DNA from: Apostichopus japonicus
Lineage: Eukaryota; Echinodermata; Holothuroidea; Aspidochirotida; Stichopodidae
Assembly: GCF_037975245.1 (NCBI RefSeq)
Contig: NC_092576.1
Coordinates: 694,501-758,500, forward strand
Length of the DNA: 64,000 bases
Direction of reading: 5' to 3'
The notes under the pieces: model-generated
Databases searched by the model: none
What the model was told of the DNA's origin: nothing
What the model saw: the letters and a program-made list of their open reading frames with translations, nothing else
Program-made: the position numbers and the translations under genes
In this document: piece after piece, positions 53,101 to 62,519 of the stretch
How positions within the stretch are numbered: position 1 is the stretch's first letter
How the letters are laid out: each line of letters starts with the position of its first letter

Positions 53101-56100
53101 TCTATGAAAACTACATATTGCCTGTATAGCCTCTGGTGTCACTTCTGTAATACTGTTGTTGACATTGCTTTGTTCATCAATGAACATCCTAGAAAGTCCA
53201 TCAGCATCACCATTCTTAACTCCTGCCCTATAGTTTATCTTGAAGTTATATGCACCAAGTGCAGCTAACCATCTATGACCAGTTGCATCTAATTTGGCTG
53301 TACTAAGCACATAAGTAAGGGGATTGTTATCAGTCAGTACAGTAAACTCCCTGCCGTACAAGTAATCCTTAAATTTTTCTGTTACTGCCCACTTTAGGGC
53401 AAGAAATTCTAACTTATGAGCAGGGTAATTTCGCTCTCCTTTTCTCAAGCAACGGCTGCCATAGGCAATTACCCTTTTCTTTCCCTCCTGGATTTGGTAC
53501 AAAGCTGCCCCGAGTCCACCTAAGCTGGCATCGGTATGCAGTTCAAATGGGATTTCATAATCCGCATATCCTAAAATTGGGGGTCTTGTTAATTTCTTTA
53601 CTAGTTTCTCAAATGCTTCTTGGTGTTCCACACCCCATTGCCATTCTGGTTCGTTTGTAGTGTGCATACGCTTTCCTCTTTGTTGTTTTGGTCTGTTACC
53701 AGTGAGCCCATGGAGTGGTGCTGCAATATTGGCGTACCCCTCTACAAACCTACGATAATACCCAGTGAAACCTAAGAATGACCTCAATTGTTTGACATTC
53801 TGTGGCACAGGCCACGATTTGACTGCCTGGATTTTTTCAGGATCAGTCTCTACTCCATGTTCGGAAACTACATGCCCCAAATAGGTGACACTATTTTGAA
53901 GGAGGTTGCACTTCGATGGCTTAAGTTTCAGGCCAAAATCAGTCAAGCGTTTCAAAACAGCTGATAACCGTTCTAGGTGTTCTTCAAATGTCTGTGAAAA
54001 AATGATAACATCATCCAGATAAACAAGACATTTCTTATAGTTCATGTCACCCACACAATGCTCCATGAGCCTTTGGAATGTTGCAGGTGCATTTGTCAAA
54101 CCGAAAGGCATACGATTGCATTCGTAAAACCCCATTGGTGTTGTGAAAGCAGTTTTTGGTATATCTTTCTCTGCCACCTCAATCTGCCAGTAACCTGATT
54201 GAAGATCTAATGAACTGAACCACTTAGCCCCCTTCAAAGCATCTAATGATTCTTCAATACGTGGCAAGGAATATGAATCTTTAACTGTATCTTGGTTCAG
54301 TTTCCTATAACCAATGCAGAGCCTAATTGAGCCATCCTTTTTCTTTACAACAACTATAGGTGAGGCATAGGGGCTATGTGATTCTCTGATCGCCCCAGAT
54401 TCTAACATATCTTGTAAACATTTCCTTACTTCATCATACTGATTTGGGGGTATGCGTCTATATCTGTCTTTGAATGGTTTATTGTCCTTTAATGGAATTT
54501 CATGCTTTACTACATTGGTATGTCCCAACTCATTTTTGTGAAGGGCAAAAGCCTGAATATGACTCTGTAGTAAATCTCTCAACTCTTTTATCTGGGTTGG
54601 AGTGGCTGGAGATTTGTCTATATTTAGTTTCTCCCAAATTTCATTGTACCTATCATTTATTGGTGAATCCCCACTATTGTTAATTACACTCCCAATGGTG
54701 TTCATGGAGTAAACTGACGGCCTAGCCAAGTGGAGATCTGCAATTATACTCTTTGGTTCTAATGTAATGGGTACATCAGACGAATTGTGAATCGAAATTG
54801 GGATCTTTGACCTTGCCCTTTGTTCAAGATGCATAAAGGCTGAATTAACACTTAAGCCTGTGGGAAGAGGGTGATTAGGTCCCTCAATAATTACATGATA
54901 GGCCCCCTTTTCTCTTACTCTTACTTCACCCCTAACAACCACCGACTCATTAGGTAATATAGTGACAGGATGCTTGATTTTAGCCCTTACTACTCCAAGT
55001 ATTTCATTTCTTTTTGCAATCCTGTCCGTGTCACAAAGGCTTGTAAATGCTAAGCGCCAAGCAGTAGACAAATTGGCTCGTTGCATACAATGTACTGCAT
55101 ACCAAACTTTACAATCCTTCCTACATTCAGTTATTAAGTTAGTTCCTACAGTGATAGGCACTTTACTGTTGTATGTGGTATCTGGTACAAGTAGTGCTAC
55201 TACGTCATACACTTTCTTTCCGAAGGCTGGAAAACTTATTTGAATTTCCAAATAACCTAGGTAAGGCACTTTCTGACCACCTGCCCCTTCAATGTGCAGA
55301 ATATCATCAAGTGGGTATATCGGAACATTCTTCAAGTACGTCTCATGAAAATACTGGGAGACTGTCGTAATTTGTGAGCCTGTGTCGACTAGACAGGGAC
55401 ACAGATTATCATTAACTAGGACTTCATCCTCATTAGGGGTACCAAGAATCCTATCGAAAATGTTTTGACCTTTGGAGTCGTCAAATACTCTAGTTGACTT
55501 TTGAACGTGGCACCCTAATGTTGGTCTACCTTTAGGGTGCCCTGCTCGTTTAAATAGGCCCTTTTTGTTTGTTTACGAAGCCATTCTTCAGTGGGGGGAT
55601 TCCTACACCCTTTCACAATATGGCCTTCCTGCCCACATCGATAGCATACAAATTGTCCCCTTGGACTAGCTTGTCCTCCCATTTGCCTAACTGGGTTTCT
55701 TTTAGCAGGGTGCACCTCTTCCCTTTGTTCTAGTTTGTCCAACCGTTTCATGAGGCGGTTCATGACATTAGACGAATCATTAGGTTCTGAGCACTTGGGT
55801 TGTTTTTCAGTATTTTCTTGCACAGATTGGGATTGAATACGCTTTGGGGCCTGCTTAAACCTAGATTCATGGAATTTCTTAGATTCCATAATTTCTTGTT
55901 CAGCCCCCCGTATTATACACATAACTTCTCCAAAGTCCTGAGCTTGTTCTACCTTATGTCGAGTGACATTCTTAAGGTGCTCATCATTTAAACCTTGCCA
56001 GTAAGTCATTCTAAGGGTGCTGTCCTGGGCCTCTTTGGTGATACCACCCCTATCACAAGCTCTTAAAATGAGCAATTGCAGTCGACGGCCAAAGTCAGAG

Positions 56101-59100
56101 GCACTTTCGTTACTTTCTTGCCTACTTAAATAAACCTGTTGAAGCAGGACCGCACCACTTTCCACAGTTCCATACAATTGTTCTAATTTCGAGATAATTT
56201 CTTCAATTGTGGAATCAGGTCCTAAAAATCTGACCACCTCCCCAGGCTGTCCTCTAACTGATCTCCTCACAATGGGAGTAAGAAGTGACGGTGAGTACAA
56301 CCCCTCTTTACTAACTCCAAGGACCTCATATTTCCAAGTTTCAAAGGAAACCTCACCAGCCTAGGCTTTGATTCTCCACTAAAAATGGAAATCCTGGGAG
56401 GTTGAAAATTAGTTTGGGGGTGGAGAGCTTTTACAGAATAACCCACAGCTGAGCTTTTCGTTGTTGATTCTGAAGAATCACTTACATGAAAACCAGCTTG
56501 TTTTAACTTATCAATCATACTTCTATATCAATACTACCAGCCTGAGCAGTACTAGTTTCAGGTAAGTTATTTGAAACCATAGGTTGTTTGACAGGTGCAA
56601 GTTTAACACTAACCACCTTCCCTACAATCTCCGTGTCATTATACATTGCAACTGCTAACTCAGACTCAGAACTATAAACAAATTCACAAATGGCTGATCC
56701 AGTTTTCTTATTAGTTAATGGGTCAATGCCAAATTTCAAAGTTTGTACATCGCCAGCCTTGCTTAATAAGTCCCTAAGTATTGCCTCTTCCAAATCTGAG
56801 TCCAGCCCTTCAATCACAACTCCATGATGAGCCATGATGACAATAGGGATTATTAAATACTACAAAATCAAGTCAAGTAGCCAAATACACTATAACTATA
56901 AAGAAAAGTATCAAACACTGAAAATCTGTGACGAATATGACTCAGCAACTTTAACAACAAAACTACCAGAAAACAAATATCAGCAAATAAATGATTTTGG
57001 CCTAGTCAAGCCCCAGAGTTGGGCGCCAGTTGTAACCCCTCCTTTCCTTCGGTCAAGGTAATTAGGACAATGGGTCAGCAATATGTGTATCAAGTGGGCC
57101 TAGGCTTCAAGACAGGATAAAATTGTCTCCATGTCCGAATGGTTCAATGCTGATATATTCAAAACAACTGCTGAGTCAGTTCTACACAGGTTTACAATGA
57201 GAGACACAAAACACAAAGAAATGTACCATGAACTACTTATATTTTCAATCCTCCAATCGTGGGAAATGGGGACGTTATAAGGCTATCAATGGCACAAAAA
57301 CAATAAAAAGTATCTACATTACAAAATATGTCAACTCGACCACACTCTTAGATATTAATTCTTGCAGTTACATAGAACATACTGGTTACTGTGGTACTGA
57401 ACACTGTACATCAAGATGCAGCACAGGTGGTAAAGACAATAATAACAATAGTAAGGTTACAGTGTGCACTGTACTATACACTGAACATTTAGAACTTAGA
57501 AAACTTAAAACTTATTGTCTATGGCCATGACAAAGGTTACAATAAAAGAATACTTAAACTTATCTGGTTTTACACTGGTGCTGTCGCTAACTGCTCGCTT
57601 TCTTTCTTCAACGCGGAAAGTTCATTTTCGCGAATTAAGGTTCCGGTGTACATCAGTGTGCTCCATAATAGACTCGGTAATATACTGCAGTCCAGCGATT
57701 TACAAAACGGTATGACAATTTAATAAAATAGTTAGGGTTATAGTGACGTCTACAGCTCGGTGGTAGCATCCGGTTCCTTAGATAAATATAAAGTACAGGT
57801 AGGCTCCAAGAACAGCAATTAAGTAAAATATGAAAAGTCCATGGTAACCATCTCGGCAAGATCCAGAACAGTGGCCACAAAGATACTAATATGACATTCT
57901 CATCATAATTTAAGAATATAACTTTACATGATGAACATCTTAAAACTCCCTATTTATACAACACTTTTTCCTTTAATAAAAATATTACAAGTACAATAGA
58001 TCAAGCAAGAGAAGTCTTGCTCTCTCCAGGTGAAGAAACGAATTCTAACTATATCAAGATACAATGTTACCAGAACTATGTGACAACAACGCTAGGCCAC
58101 ATGGCTTCCCCACATCCTATTCGTTACTTCTAGCAAAGATGCAGTCCCAACTAATATGATGACCAATCAGTAATTACATGATGGATTAGTCCTTATAAAT
58201 ATTCATGTCACCATGTGCCTTCCCTTCCCCAGCACTGGGCTATTTTGTAACCCTTTCCCACCATACACTGTGACTCTAAATACTATTGTCCCAGGTATAA
58301 ACCACAAGCGCTAGATTGTCTAGCAGGCACAGTTTATCTCAGGAGAGATAAGCAGCAAAGATACATACAAAAAGGCTTTGTGAAAGTAAAATAACCATCA
58401 CTAATCTGCAATATACTCAGCAGAGGCAGGAAGTATCTGTTTACTCTTTTTAATTAAAACTATCTACACTATTGACAGAAACTGCTTCTACTAGCAAGTG
58501 AAAACAACAAACCCACTGTGTCATTCATGACACCAGGGTTACATTACATAAGGACATTTTTGAAGTGGGAGTGAGCATGTAATGAGTGGGCATGTGGATT
58601 TATAAACTATACATCTACAATGCATTTAATAATGTAAAATGCTAAAGGCCACGTGATCACATGGTCATGTTTATGGAAATTGAAACCTACAAAACATTGA
58701 AACTCAGCAAAGGATCTTCAAAAATTGCTTCAGAGAGGTACCTCACAGTAGTTTAACAACCAAGATGAGGTTATAGCTGTGTATTACTTGATGTTGCAAT
58801 TGCTTGGAAAGTAGGTCAAATCCCACTCACCTCACATTGGCCAAACCATTTGGATAGAAATGTATAGTTGCACTAGTACTATTAGTTAATTGTTGCTAGG
58901 CCTAGATTATGACAGTTGAAAACCACTTTAACTTTGTACGTTCAAGAATTAACCAACAAATTACAAAAGGACAGTTTTTAGCAGATTACTCCATAAGTTC
59001 TATTCCTTATGATCATAAATTAACTCAGATGAAACCCTGATGACCATACCTTAGAGAACTATGTTTTTCTTTTGTGTAAGAGCATCAGTGACTGGAAGAG

Positions 59101-59556
59101 TTACATGTCTGTTTATTATAAGTGTTGCTTCCTCCCACTACTTGTTCTACTTGCTGGACATATGAGCTTCTTGAGAGATAAAGGGAGTGACCCAAGGATT
59201 TGCACACAGGAAGTAAGCTATAATCCTCAACTCCTTGATAAAAGTGAATCTGTGTTAGAATGATACTATATAAGCCGTATGCTGTGAAGGTATTGTACAG
59301 TGCAGCAGTATGTCATAAAATGTACAAGGTGTGTGGAGGGAAGGGGAAAGCTGACTATGTATTCAATGTTCACTCCACTACAATATGAAAACATTCATAA
59401 CTACAGTACATTGAATGTTCATGATTGTTTCATGTTATTACTTACCCTTTTGTTTTGCATTTTACCTGTTCAGGTTTCTTGATCATCATCATCATCTTCT
59501 GCATCCTCATCTCTATCACCTGGATTAGACTAAGAAGAGACAGGTTTGTATCTTAA
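38048..59556 (+). CDS. Immunoglobulin-superfamily type I membrane receptor, seven exons
   Basis: The exons 38048-38114, 40040-40345, 40951-41292, 45260-45607, 47030-47380, 49045-49095 and 59474-59556 join in one frame to about 515 residues. Every internal junction is phase 1 with GT-AG borders. Layout: signal peptide (1-22, AG-AACATGG start context), V-like Ig domain (about 25-124), three related Ig-like domains (125-238, 239-354, 355-471), a short stalk, a transmembrane helix (about 484-506, five Ile in a row) and a basic stop-transfer RLRRDR. Each of the three repeated domains opens with NGLT(N/S)QQHVV, evidence of exon duplication. The V-like domain has the B-strand Cys and Trp but no F-strand Cys. 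Glycosylation sequons occur in exons 2, 3, 5 and 6. It is probably a cell-surface recognition or adhesion protein; ligand and family name are unknown. The 3' end is provisional: the frame stops at TAA 59554-59556, or splices at a weak GTTTGT (59544) into an unseen tail. A 9.3-kb retrotransposon lies antisense in intron 6. Confidence 0.8.
39465..39785 (+). repeat. Diverged repeat, copy 2, in intron 1 of the Ig gene
   Basis: Partner of 36160-36490, same orientation. The rest of intron 1 (38115-40039) shows no extra exon. Confidence 0.7.
40040..40345 (+). CDS. Ig receptor exon 2: V-like Ig domain
   Basis: About 102 residues. It has the B-strand Cys (GLVSCDFG), C-strand Trp (VIGWLIG) and a GSLIINKV E-strand. 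The F-strand position reads MFTARIL where a Cys is expected. Acceptor TTCTTCTAG, donor GTAAGA. Confidence 0.8.
40951..41292 (+). CDS. Ig receptor exon 3: Ig-like domain
   Basis: About 114 residues opening with [12 protein letters not shown]. Cys pair at VNCAMD and LTLQCRV; the C-strand Trp is replaced by Leu (LELVFL). Two sequons (NNTD, NVSL). Donor GTAAGT. Confidence 0.8.
41564..43281. mobile_element. hAT-type element in intron 3 of the Ig gene
   Basis: The ends are TAGGCTTGCACGGT and ACCGTGCAAGCTTA, flanked by a perfect 8-bp duplication AGTGTATG (41556-41563 and 43282-43289). Both ends continue into AACCGGTTTT-type motifs, repeated as AAAACCGAAA blocks near 41640-41680. It is 1718 bp long, with no transposase frame. 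Confidence 0.9.
42171..42352. repeat. Three ~60-bp tandem units separated by G runs
   Basis: Each unit reads CTCTGAGTTTAACAACTAAG then ATGCAACAAGTAAC and AGAACAATCACGG, preceded by a G run of 6, 9 and about 18 bases. Inside the hAT element at 41564-43281. Confidence 0.85.
43945..44725 (+). repeat. AGGTCA-type tandem repeat (~143-bp period, five units)
   Basis: Starts with a TG run and GTGACGCCCAGCTATAAAACC. Units marked by AGGTCATTTGGGGTCACC-like blocks occur near 44105, 44246, 44390, 44536 and 44670. Each also has GATATCTCAAGA and GTAGAAGTACCACATT. An ORF at 44050-44280 is incidental. Confidence 0.8.
45260..45607 (+). CDS. Ig receptor exon 4: Ig-like domain
   Basis: About 116 residues with the [10 protein letters not shown] opening, Cys pair (LTCSW, VHCKV) and C-strand Trp (LKWDI). 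Acceptor after a T-rich tract, donor GTAAGC. Confidence 0.85.
47030..47380 (+). CDS. Ig receptor exon 5: Ig-like domain
   Basis: About 117 residues with [10 protein letters not shown], Cys pair (LTCSM, LQCKV), Trp (IQWLII) and a sequon (NITL). Donor GTAAGC, closely matching exon 4 in end sequence (LLLPxN). Confidence 0.85.
47700..48690 (+). repeat. Diverged AGGTCA-type repeats in intron 5
   Basis: GAGGTCA/AGGTCATCTGAGGTCACC blocks recur at irregular spacing, with a TG run and GTGTGACGCCTTGGC at 48220-48245 matching the header of the 43945 family. Confidence 0.6.
49045..49095 (+). CDS. Ig receptor exon 6: stalk and start of membrane helix
   Basis: Only 51 bp, encoding [17 protein letters not shown]. 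Acceptor CTCTCTGCAG, donor GTGAGT. It is accepted because phase 1 is kept and the next exon completes a membrane helix. Confidence 0.65.
49222..50732 (-). repeat. 3' LTR of the retrotransposon
   Basis: 1511 bp, same tips and TATA box as the 5' LTR. Differences noticed: near 49352 (one A), 49461 (A/G), 49490 (one A), 49979 (C/T) and 50505 (two bases). Confidence 0.95.
50733..50744 (-). promoter_or_regulatory. Polypurine tract
   Basis: AGAAGAGGAAGG on the minus strand abuts the 3' LTR directly, the expected plus-strand primer position. Confidence 0.88.
50950..55554 (-). CDS. pol: Pol: protease, reverse transcriptase, RNase H, integrase (one in-frame stop)
   Basis: Entered by the -1 shift at 55548; the frame is open from about 55572. 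Order: retropepsin with LVDTGS (catalytic Asp codon 55386-55384); reverse transcriptase with [11 protein letters not shown] and the YLDD catalytic motif (54021-54010), though the usual CVDYR reads CIGYR; RNase H (HTDAS, TDNNPL); integrase with an HHCC finger (CDRC at its end), a core with MDYL, HSDQG and the catalytic Glu in GQCER. A TGA at 52227-52225 follows that Arg at once; compared with the usual FNRT sequence about six bases seem lost, so integrase is truncated. The frame then resumes without shift: a GPY/F-like module ([25 protein letters not shown]) and a long acidic tail ending at 50950. There is no envelope ORF. Confidence 0.93.
55509..55554 (-). promoter_or_regulatory. -1 ribosomal frameshift signal at the Gag-Pol junction
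   Basis: The minus strand has the canonical slippery heptamer TTTAAAC (55554-55548), set as T TTA AAC in the Gag frame. After a 6-nt spacer comes a perfect 10-bp hairpin: GGCACCCTAA (55541-55532), a 13-nt loop, TTAGGGTGCC (55518-55509). A slip of -1 here enters exactly the open Pol frame; the Gag stop lies within the stem. Confidence 0.9.
55515..56518 (-). CDS. gag: Gag: PNMA-like capsid and CCHC nucleocapsid (frameshifted)
   Basis: The first part begins at ATG 56518 and reaches [14 protein letters not shown]; the frame then shifts by one base near 56355-56365 and continues in a second frame to TAG at 55517-55515. The shared region (RISIFSGE, then VRFLG, a helical [16 protein letters not shown] block and SDFGRRLQ) matches the capsid of PNMA/Ty3 Gag. 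The carboxy end has one zinc knuckle, [14 protein letters not shown] (C-x2-C-x4-H-x4-C), for RNA packaging. The shift looks like a single missing base, so this copy would not make full Gag unless it is an assembly error. Pol follows in the -1 frame with an overlap. Confidence 0.85.
56515..56835 (-). CDS. Retrotransposon leader ORF: RRM-like domain
   Basis: 106 residues. It opens with [11 protein letters not shown] (RNP2-like), has helix-strand alternation, and [12 protein letters not shown] at about 43-54 (RNP1-like), closing with a KVVSVKLAP strand: an RNA-recognition-motif fold. PNMA proteins, which descend from Ty3/gypsy Gag, also have an RRM-like amino end before the capsid domain. Here the ORF ends at TGA in an ATGA overlap with the Gag ATG (56518-56515), so Gag lies in the -1 frame. 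Either the two parts are made separately by coupled reinitiation, or a 1-base indel split a formerly fused protein. Confidence 0.75.
   Translation of the reverse strand: MAHHGVVIEGLDSDLEEAILRDLLSKAGDVQTLKFGIDPLTNKKTGSAICEFVYSSESELAVAMYNDTEIVGKVVSVKLAPVKQPMVSNNLPETSTAQAGSIDIEV
57011..57028 (-). promoter_or_regulatory. Primer-binding site, tRNA-Lys-like
   Basis: On the minus strand TGGCGCCCAACTCTGGGG begins two bases after the 5' LTR. The first 11 bases fit the complement of tRNA-Lys(1,2) 3' ends, and the remainder is close to it. Confidence 0.8.
57031..58543 (-). repeat. 5' LTR of the retrotransposon
   Basis: 1513 bp. A TATA box (TATAAATA on the minus strand, 57951-57958) marks a probable promoter for the genomic transcript. 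The ~66- and ~75-codon ORFs inside it are duplicated in the other LTR and look incidental. Confidence 0.95.
58548..59473. other. Rest of intron 6 of the Ig gene
   Basis: Host intron sequence beyond the retrotransposon. No extra exon or repeat stands out; a TAGGCCTA palindrome lies at 58897. Confidence 0.5.
59474..59556 (+). CDS. Ig receptor exon 7: membrane helix and short tail
   Basis: Acceptor TTACCTGTTCAG. Encodes the Ile-rich helix then [11 protein letters not shown] and TAA. Splicing at GTTTGT (59544) to a further cytoplasmic exon cannot be excluded. The intron before it is about 10.4 kb, 9.3 kb of which is the retrotransposon. Confidence 0.7.
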
Positions 59557-61118
59557 CCATTTTTTGTCATCCCTTGTGTATGGATTCAAGTATGTGTTTG
59601 AAACAGAAAATCATGACACTCATCCACTAAAATGCAAAATGAACAGACTTGAAGCTATTGTTTGTATTATTGTACATGTAATAGAACTCTTGTGTGACCA
59701 ATTTCAACATTGGTTTCTGTGCATTATGCTCTTGGCAAAATGTCCTCTAAAGCACACAGGAAACAAACAACACAAGTTTTGAGCTTATTGAAGAGAAGGA
59801 CGAAAGGTCGCTGAAAGTTCAAATTGTTGAAAAGTTACACAGAGCCATCCCTTGAATCTCCTAATTGATGAACATTTCTAACTTCTTGAATGTAATTTGC
59901 CATAGATGTGGGATCAAACAGTATACTATGAGGGAATTTGGAACTACAGTACCGCCCAGATTAAATCGGCCGTGGCATCGTGTATCGTAACAAAATATGA
60001 GGAGACTTGAGGAGTCTATCGTGATATCGTTTCCATTACGCCTATAGCAAGTACCTAACGTGATATCGTGCGTCGCATCGTGGTCGTAATATCGTGATAG
60101 AGTGTTCATCATTTCACTGGCACTTTATACTATCGTAATGTTATCGTTATAGCGTGAATCACGTTGCAGAAAGATCGATCGTTTCATCGTGATTTGAAAG
60201 AATTGGGGTAGGCTTCTTCCCGCAGTAGATGAAATCATCAATTCAACGCATTGTGCAATAGATTTATTGCAAATTCTGATCAAAAAGTTCGGTTTGTCAC
60301 CAAAATTAAGTGTCAATCGACATACAAGTTTCATAATCGCAAAACTAGTACGATAGGCCTAATGAACACACTGTAGGCCTTCTCATCCAAACTCCTTCAT
60401 ACAAACCCCTTCTTTAATAAAAAAAAACAGCGGTCGCAAAATATTTTCTATTCGAACAAAACATTCGTTCTGAACTTCTTGTATGCAAGAATACCAGCCT
60501 AGGCTTTAATTGCACTAGCAAATCGTCCCAAATGTTACAATAGGGTTAATATGCATTGTAACGCTAAATATAGGCCTACAGTAGCTTTTTCACCGTCCGG
60601 GATGCATAGGGTGGCATACTTTAGTTTGTTTGAACATTGTTTTCACGAGAATTTTGCAAGATTTTCGAGAAAATTGTTTGCTTGAAGAATGTTTTTCCGC
60701 ACCATATGATATGCTCAAATAAGCAGTTTCTTTTGCATAGCATCAGTAATCAATATGATCCTGATGGCAACCCGTATTGACACGCACATTAAAAATTATA
60801 CAAAATAGGTCATAACTTCTGTTAGAAGCTTTTTTTTTTATTTAAATGTCATAAAGTCATTTAATTGCTTTTGGCCGGACAGTTTTGTATGGTAGCAACC
60901 TTATTTTCTGAAAATACTAGATATGGTCAAGTTGATCACGAACCTCGTAGAATTTTCAAACCAGTCCAGACATTTTTGGTTTCACCAAATCCTCCATACC
61001 ATGCAACAAAAGTATATTTTTTTAATATTTATGTGGTAATACTTGAATTTTTCATTTTGTTCAAACATGTGTTTAAGCATCATGTAACGTAGTTAAATAT
61101 ACATTCGCCCAAAATGCA
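59557..61118. other. Downstream stretch with ATCGTGAT-rich patch
   Basis: No recognisable exon. At 59975-60200 the motif ATCGTGAT/ATCGTAAT recurs many times (for example 60018, 60060, 60090), a degenerate short repeat possibly from a transposon end. The remainder is AT-rich. Confidence 0.4.
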
Positions 61119-61189
61119 ATGATTAGGGGTAGACCCAGTATATTTTATGGGTTCCGGCATGTCTACGTTCCGACAATTGTTTTTGACTC

Positions 61190-61900
61190 TGAAGTTCTTT
61201 TGACCAATATTTTTGACCAATATGTTTTTGGACCAAATTTTTTTAAGACCCATATTTTTTTAGACCAAAATATTTTGATGAGACAAATTTCTTTTACTCT
61301 AAAATTTTTGTTGACCAATTTTTTTCGAACAAGCACTATTTGGGTCATAAAAAACTTTGGGCCCTTTTATTTTTTGTTTCGTAAAAAAAAATTGGCGCGT
61401 CCAAAAAAAATGAGTCCCCCCAAACAAATCAGGTCAGGAAAATTGTGGGTCCAAAAAAGTTGATTCCACAAAAAAAAATTGGGTCCAGATAAAATTGAGT
61501 CCCCCCCCCAAAAAAAATTAGGCCGGAAAAAGTCCCCCCAAAAAAATTGCGTCCGAAAAAAATTGAGTCCCCCCGAATAAATAGTTAGTGAGATAAAATT
61601 TGGGTCTAACAAAATTGATTCCACAAAGAAAATTTGGGTCCAAAAAAATTGAGTCCCCCCAAAAATAACTTAAGCCAGACAAAATTTGGGTCAAAAAAAA
61701 AAAAATGAGTCCCCCAAAAAATTGGGTCCGAAAAAATTGAATCCCCCCAAAAAATTAGTCAGACAGAATTTGGGTCTAACAAAATTGAGCCCCCCCCAGA
61801 AAAAAATTGGGTTCAAAAAATTGAGTCCAAAAAAATTGTCGGAACTTAAAGAGAAGTCGGAACATAGAGACGTCGGAACATAGAGACGTCGGAACATAGG
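61190..61900. repeat. Low-complexity minisatellite with C-run and A-run units
   Basis: Roughly 30-35-bp degenerate units of the type TTGGGTCC, A-run, ATTGAGTCC, C-run, repeated with variable spacing. The left part uses TTTTGACCAATA, and the right end has three GTCGGAACATAG copies. ORFs on both strands here are translations of the repeat. Confidence 0.8.
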
Positions 61901-61909
61901 GTATGTCAC

Positions 61910-62519
61910 CCTCTTAATACATTGAGAAAGTACTAGTCAAAAATATTTTCTGAAGAAAAACCGTACGATATATTTCACAGATATTGATGCTTAGATAAGT
62001 GCTTCCTCACAATCAACGAGCCGCCCCGAAATTCACTCCGCTTACCTAAAACTTCTATATATATAACACGTGGAAAAACACGAGTTTTTACACACATAAT
62101 TCCCGTTGACATTGTTTACAGAACATAAGTAGGTCAACGACATTCGAACTTGGCAACTTGCCCAAGTTCATTGCACCGTGGGAACGACACAACAAATTGT
62201 ACATGATTGTACATTTTCCTGCCATCTGGATGCCCGAGTGTAACTTTTGATGTAATATGCAAATTATTAATGGTACTGTGCGGTTAAAACTTAACCTATT
62301 GCGACACATACAAATTTTGGGAAGTTGTTGTAGATGTTACTTTTGTATCACATGTAAAGTACTGTATGGTACTATAATTTATAAAAGACGCTTTTCCTCA
62401 GGTGGTAGGGAAAAGGGGTGTTTCGGTGAACTGATCTCTTTGTATAGTATTTGGATACTTAAATTGACCATGTACTGTACATGCGGCTTCAATTCTATTT
62501 AGTAAGCTGTACTTCGCAT
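61910..62519. other. Non-coding stretch, no gene seen
   Basis: AT-rich sequence with two short antiparallel ORFs lacking motifs. Confidence 0.45.

Larger units (their letters stand above)
49222..58543 (-). mobile_element. Ty3/gypsy LTR retrotransposon, near-intact, PNMA-like Gag
   Basis: A 9322-bp element on the minus strand: 5' LTR 57031-58543, primer site, RRM-like ORF, Gag, Pol (protease, RT, RNase H, integrase), polypurine tract, 3' LTR 49222-50732. The LTR tips are TGTAAC...GTTACA, and a 4-bp duplication TTAC flanks the element (49218-49221 and 58544-58547). By eye the LTRs differ at about two substitutions and three small indels, so the insertion is young. The RT-RNase H-integrase order gives Ty3/gypsy. 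The copy is broken by a 1-base shift in Gag and a stop in integrase. It lies antisense in intron 6 of the Ig receptor gene. Confidence 0.96.

Noticed and set aside
49222-58543. Endogenous retrovirus with envelope
   Set aside because: After integrase there is only an acidic tail ending at 50950, followed by about 200 bp and the 3' LTR; no envelope-like ORF exists.
61119-61909. Asn/Phe-rich ORFs on both strands
   Set aside because: Low-complexity minisatellite translation.
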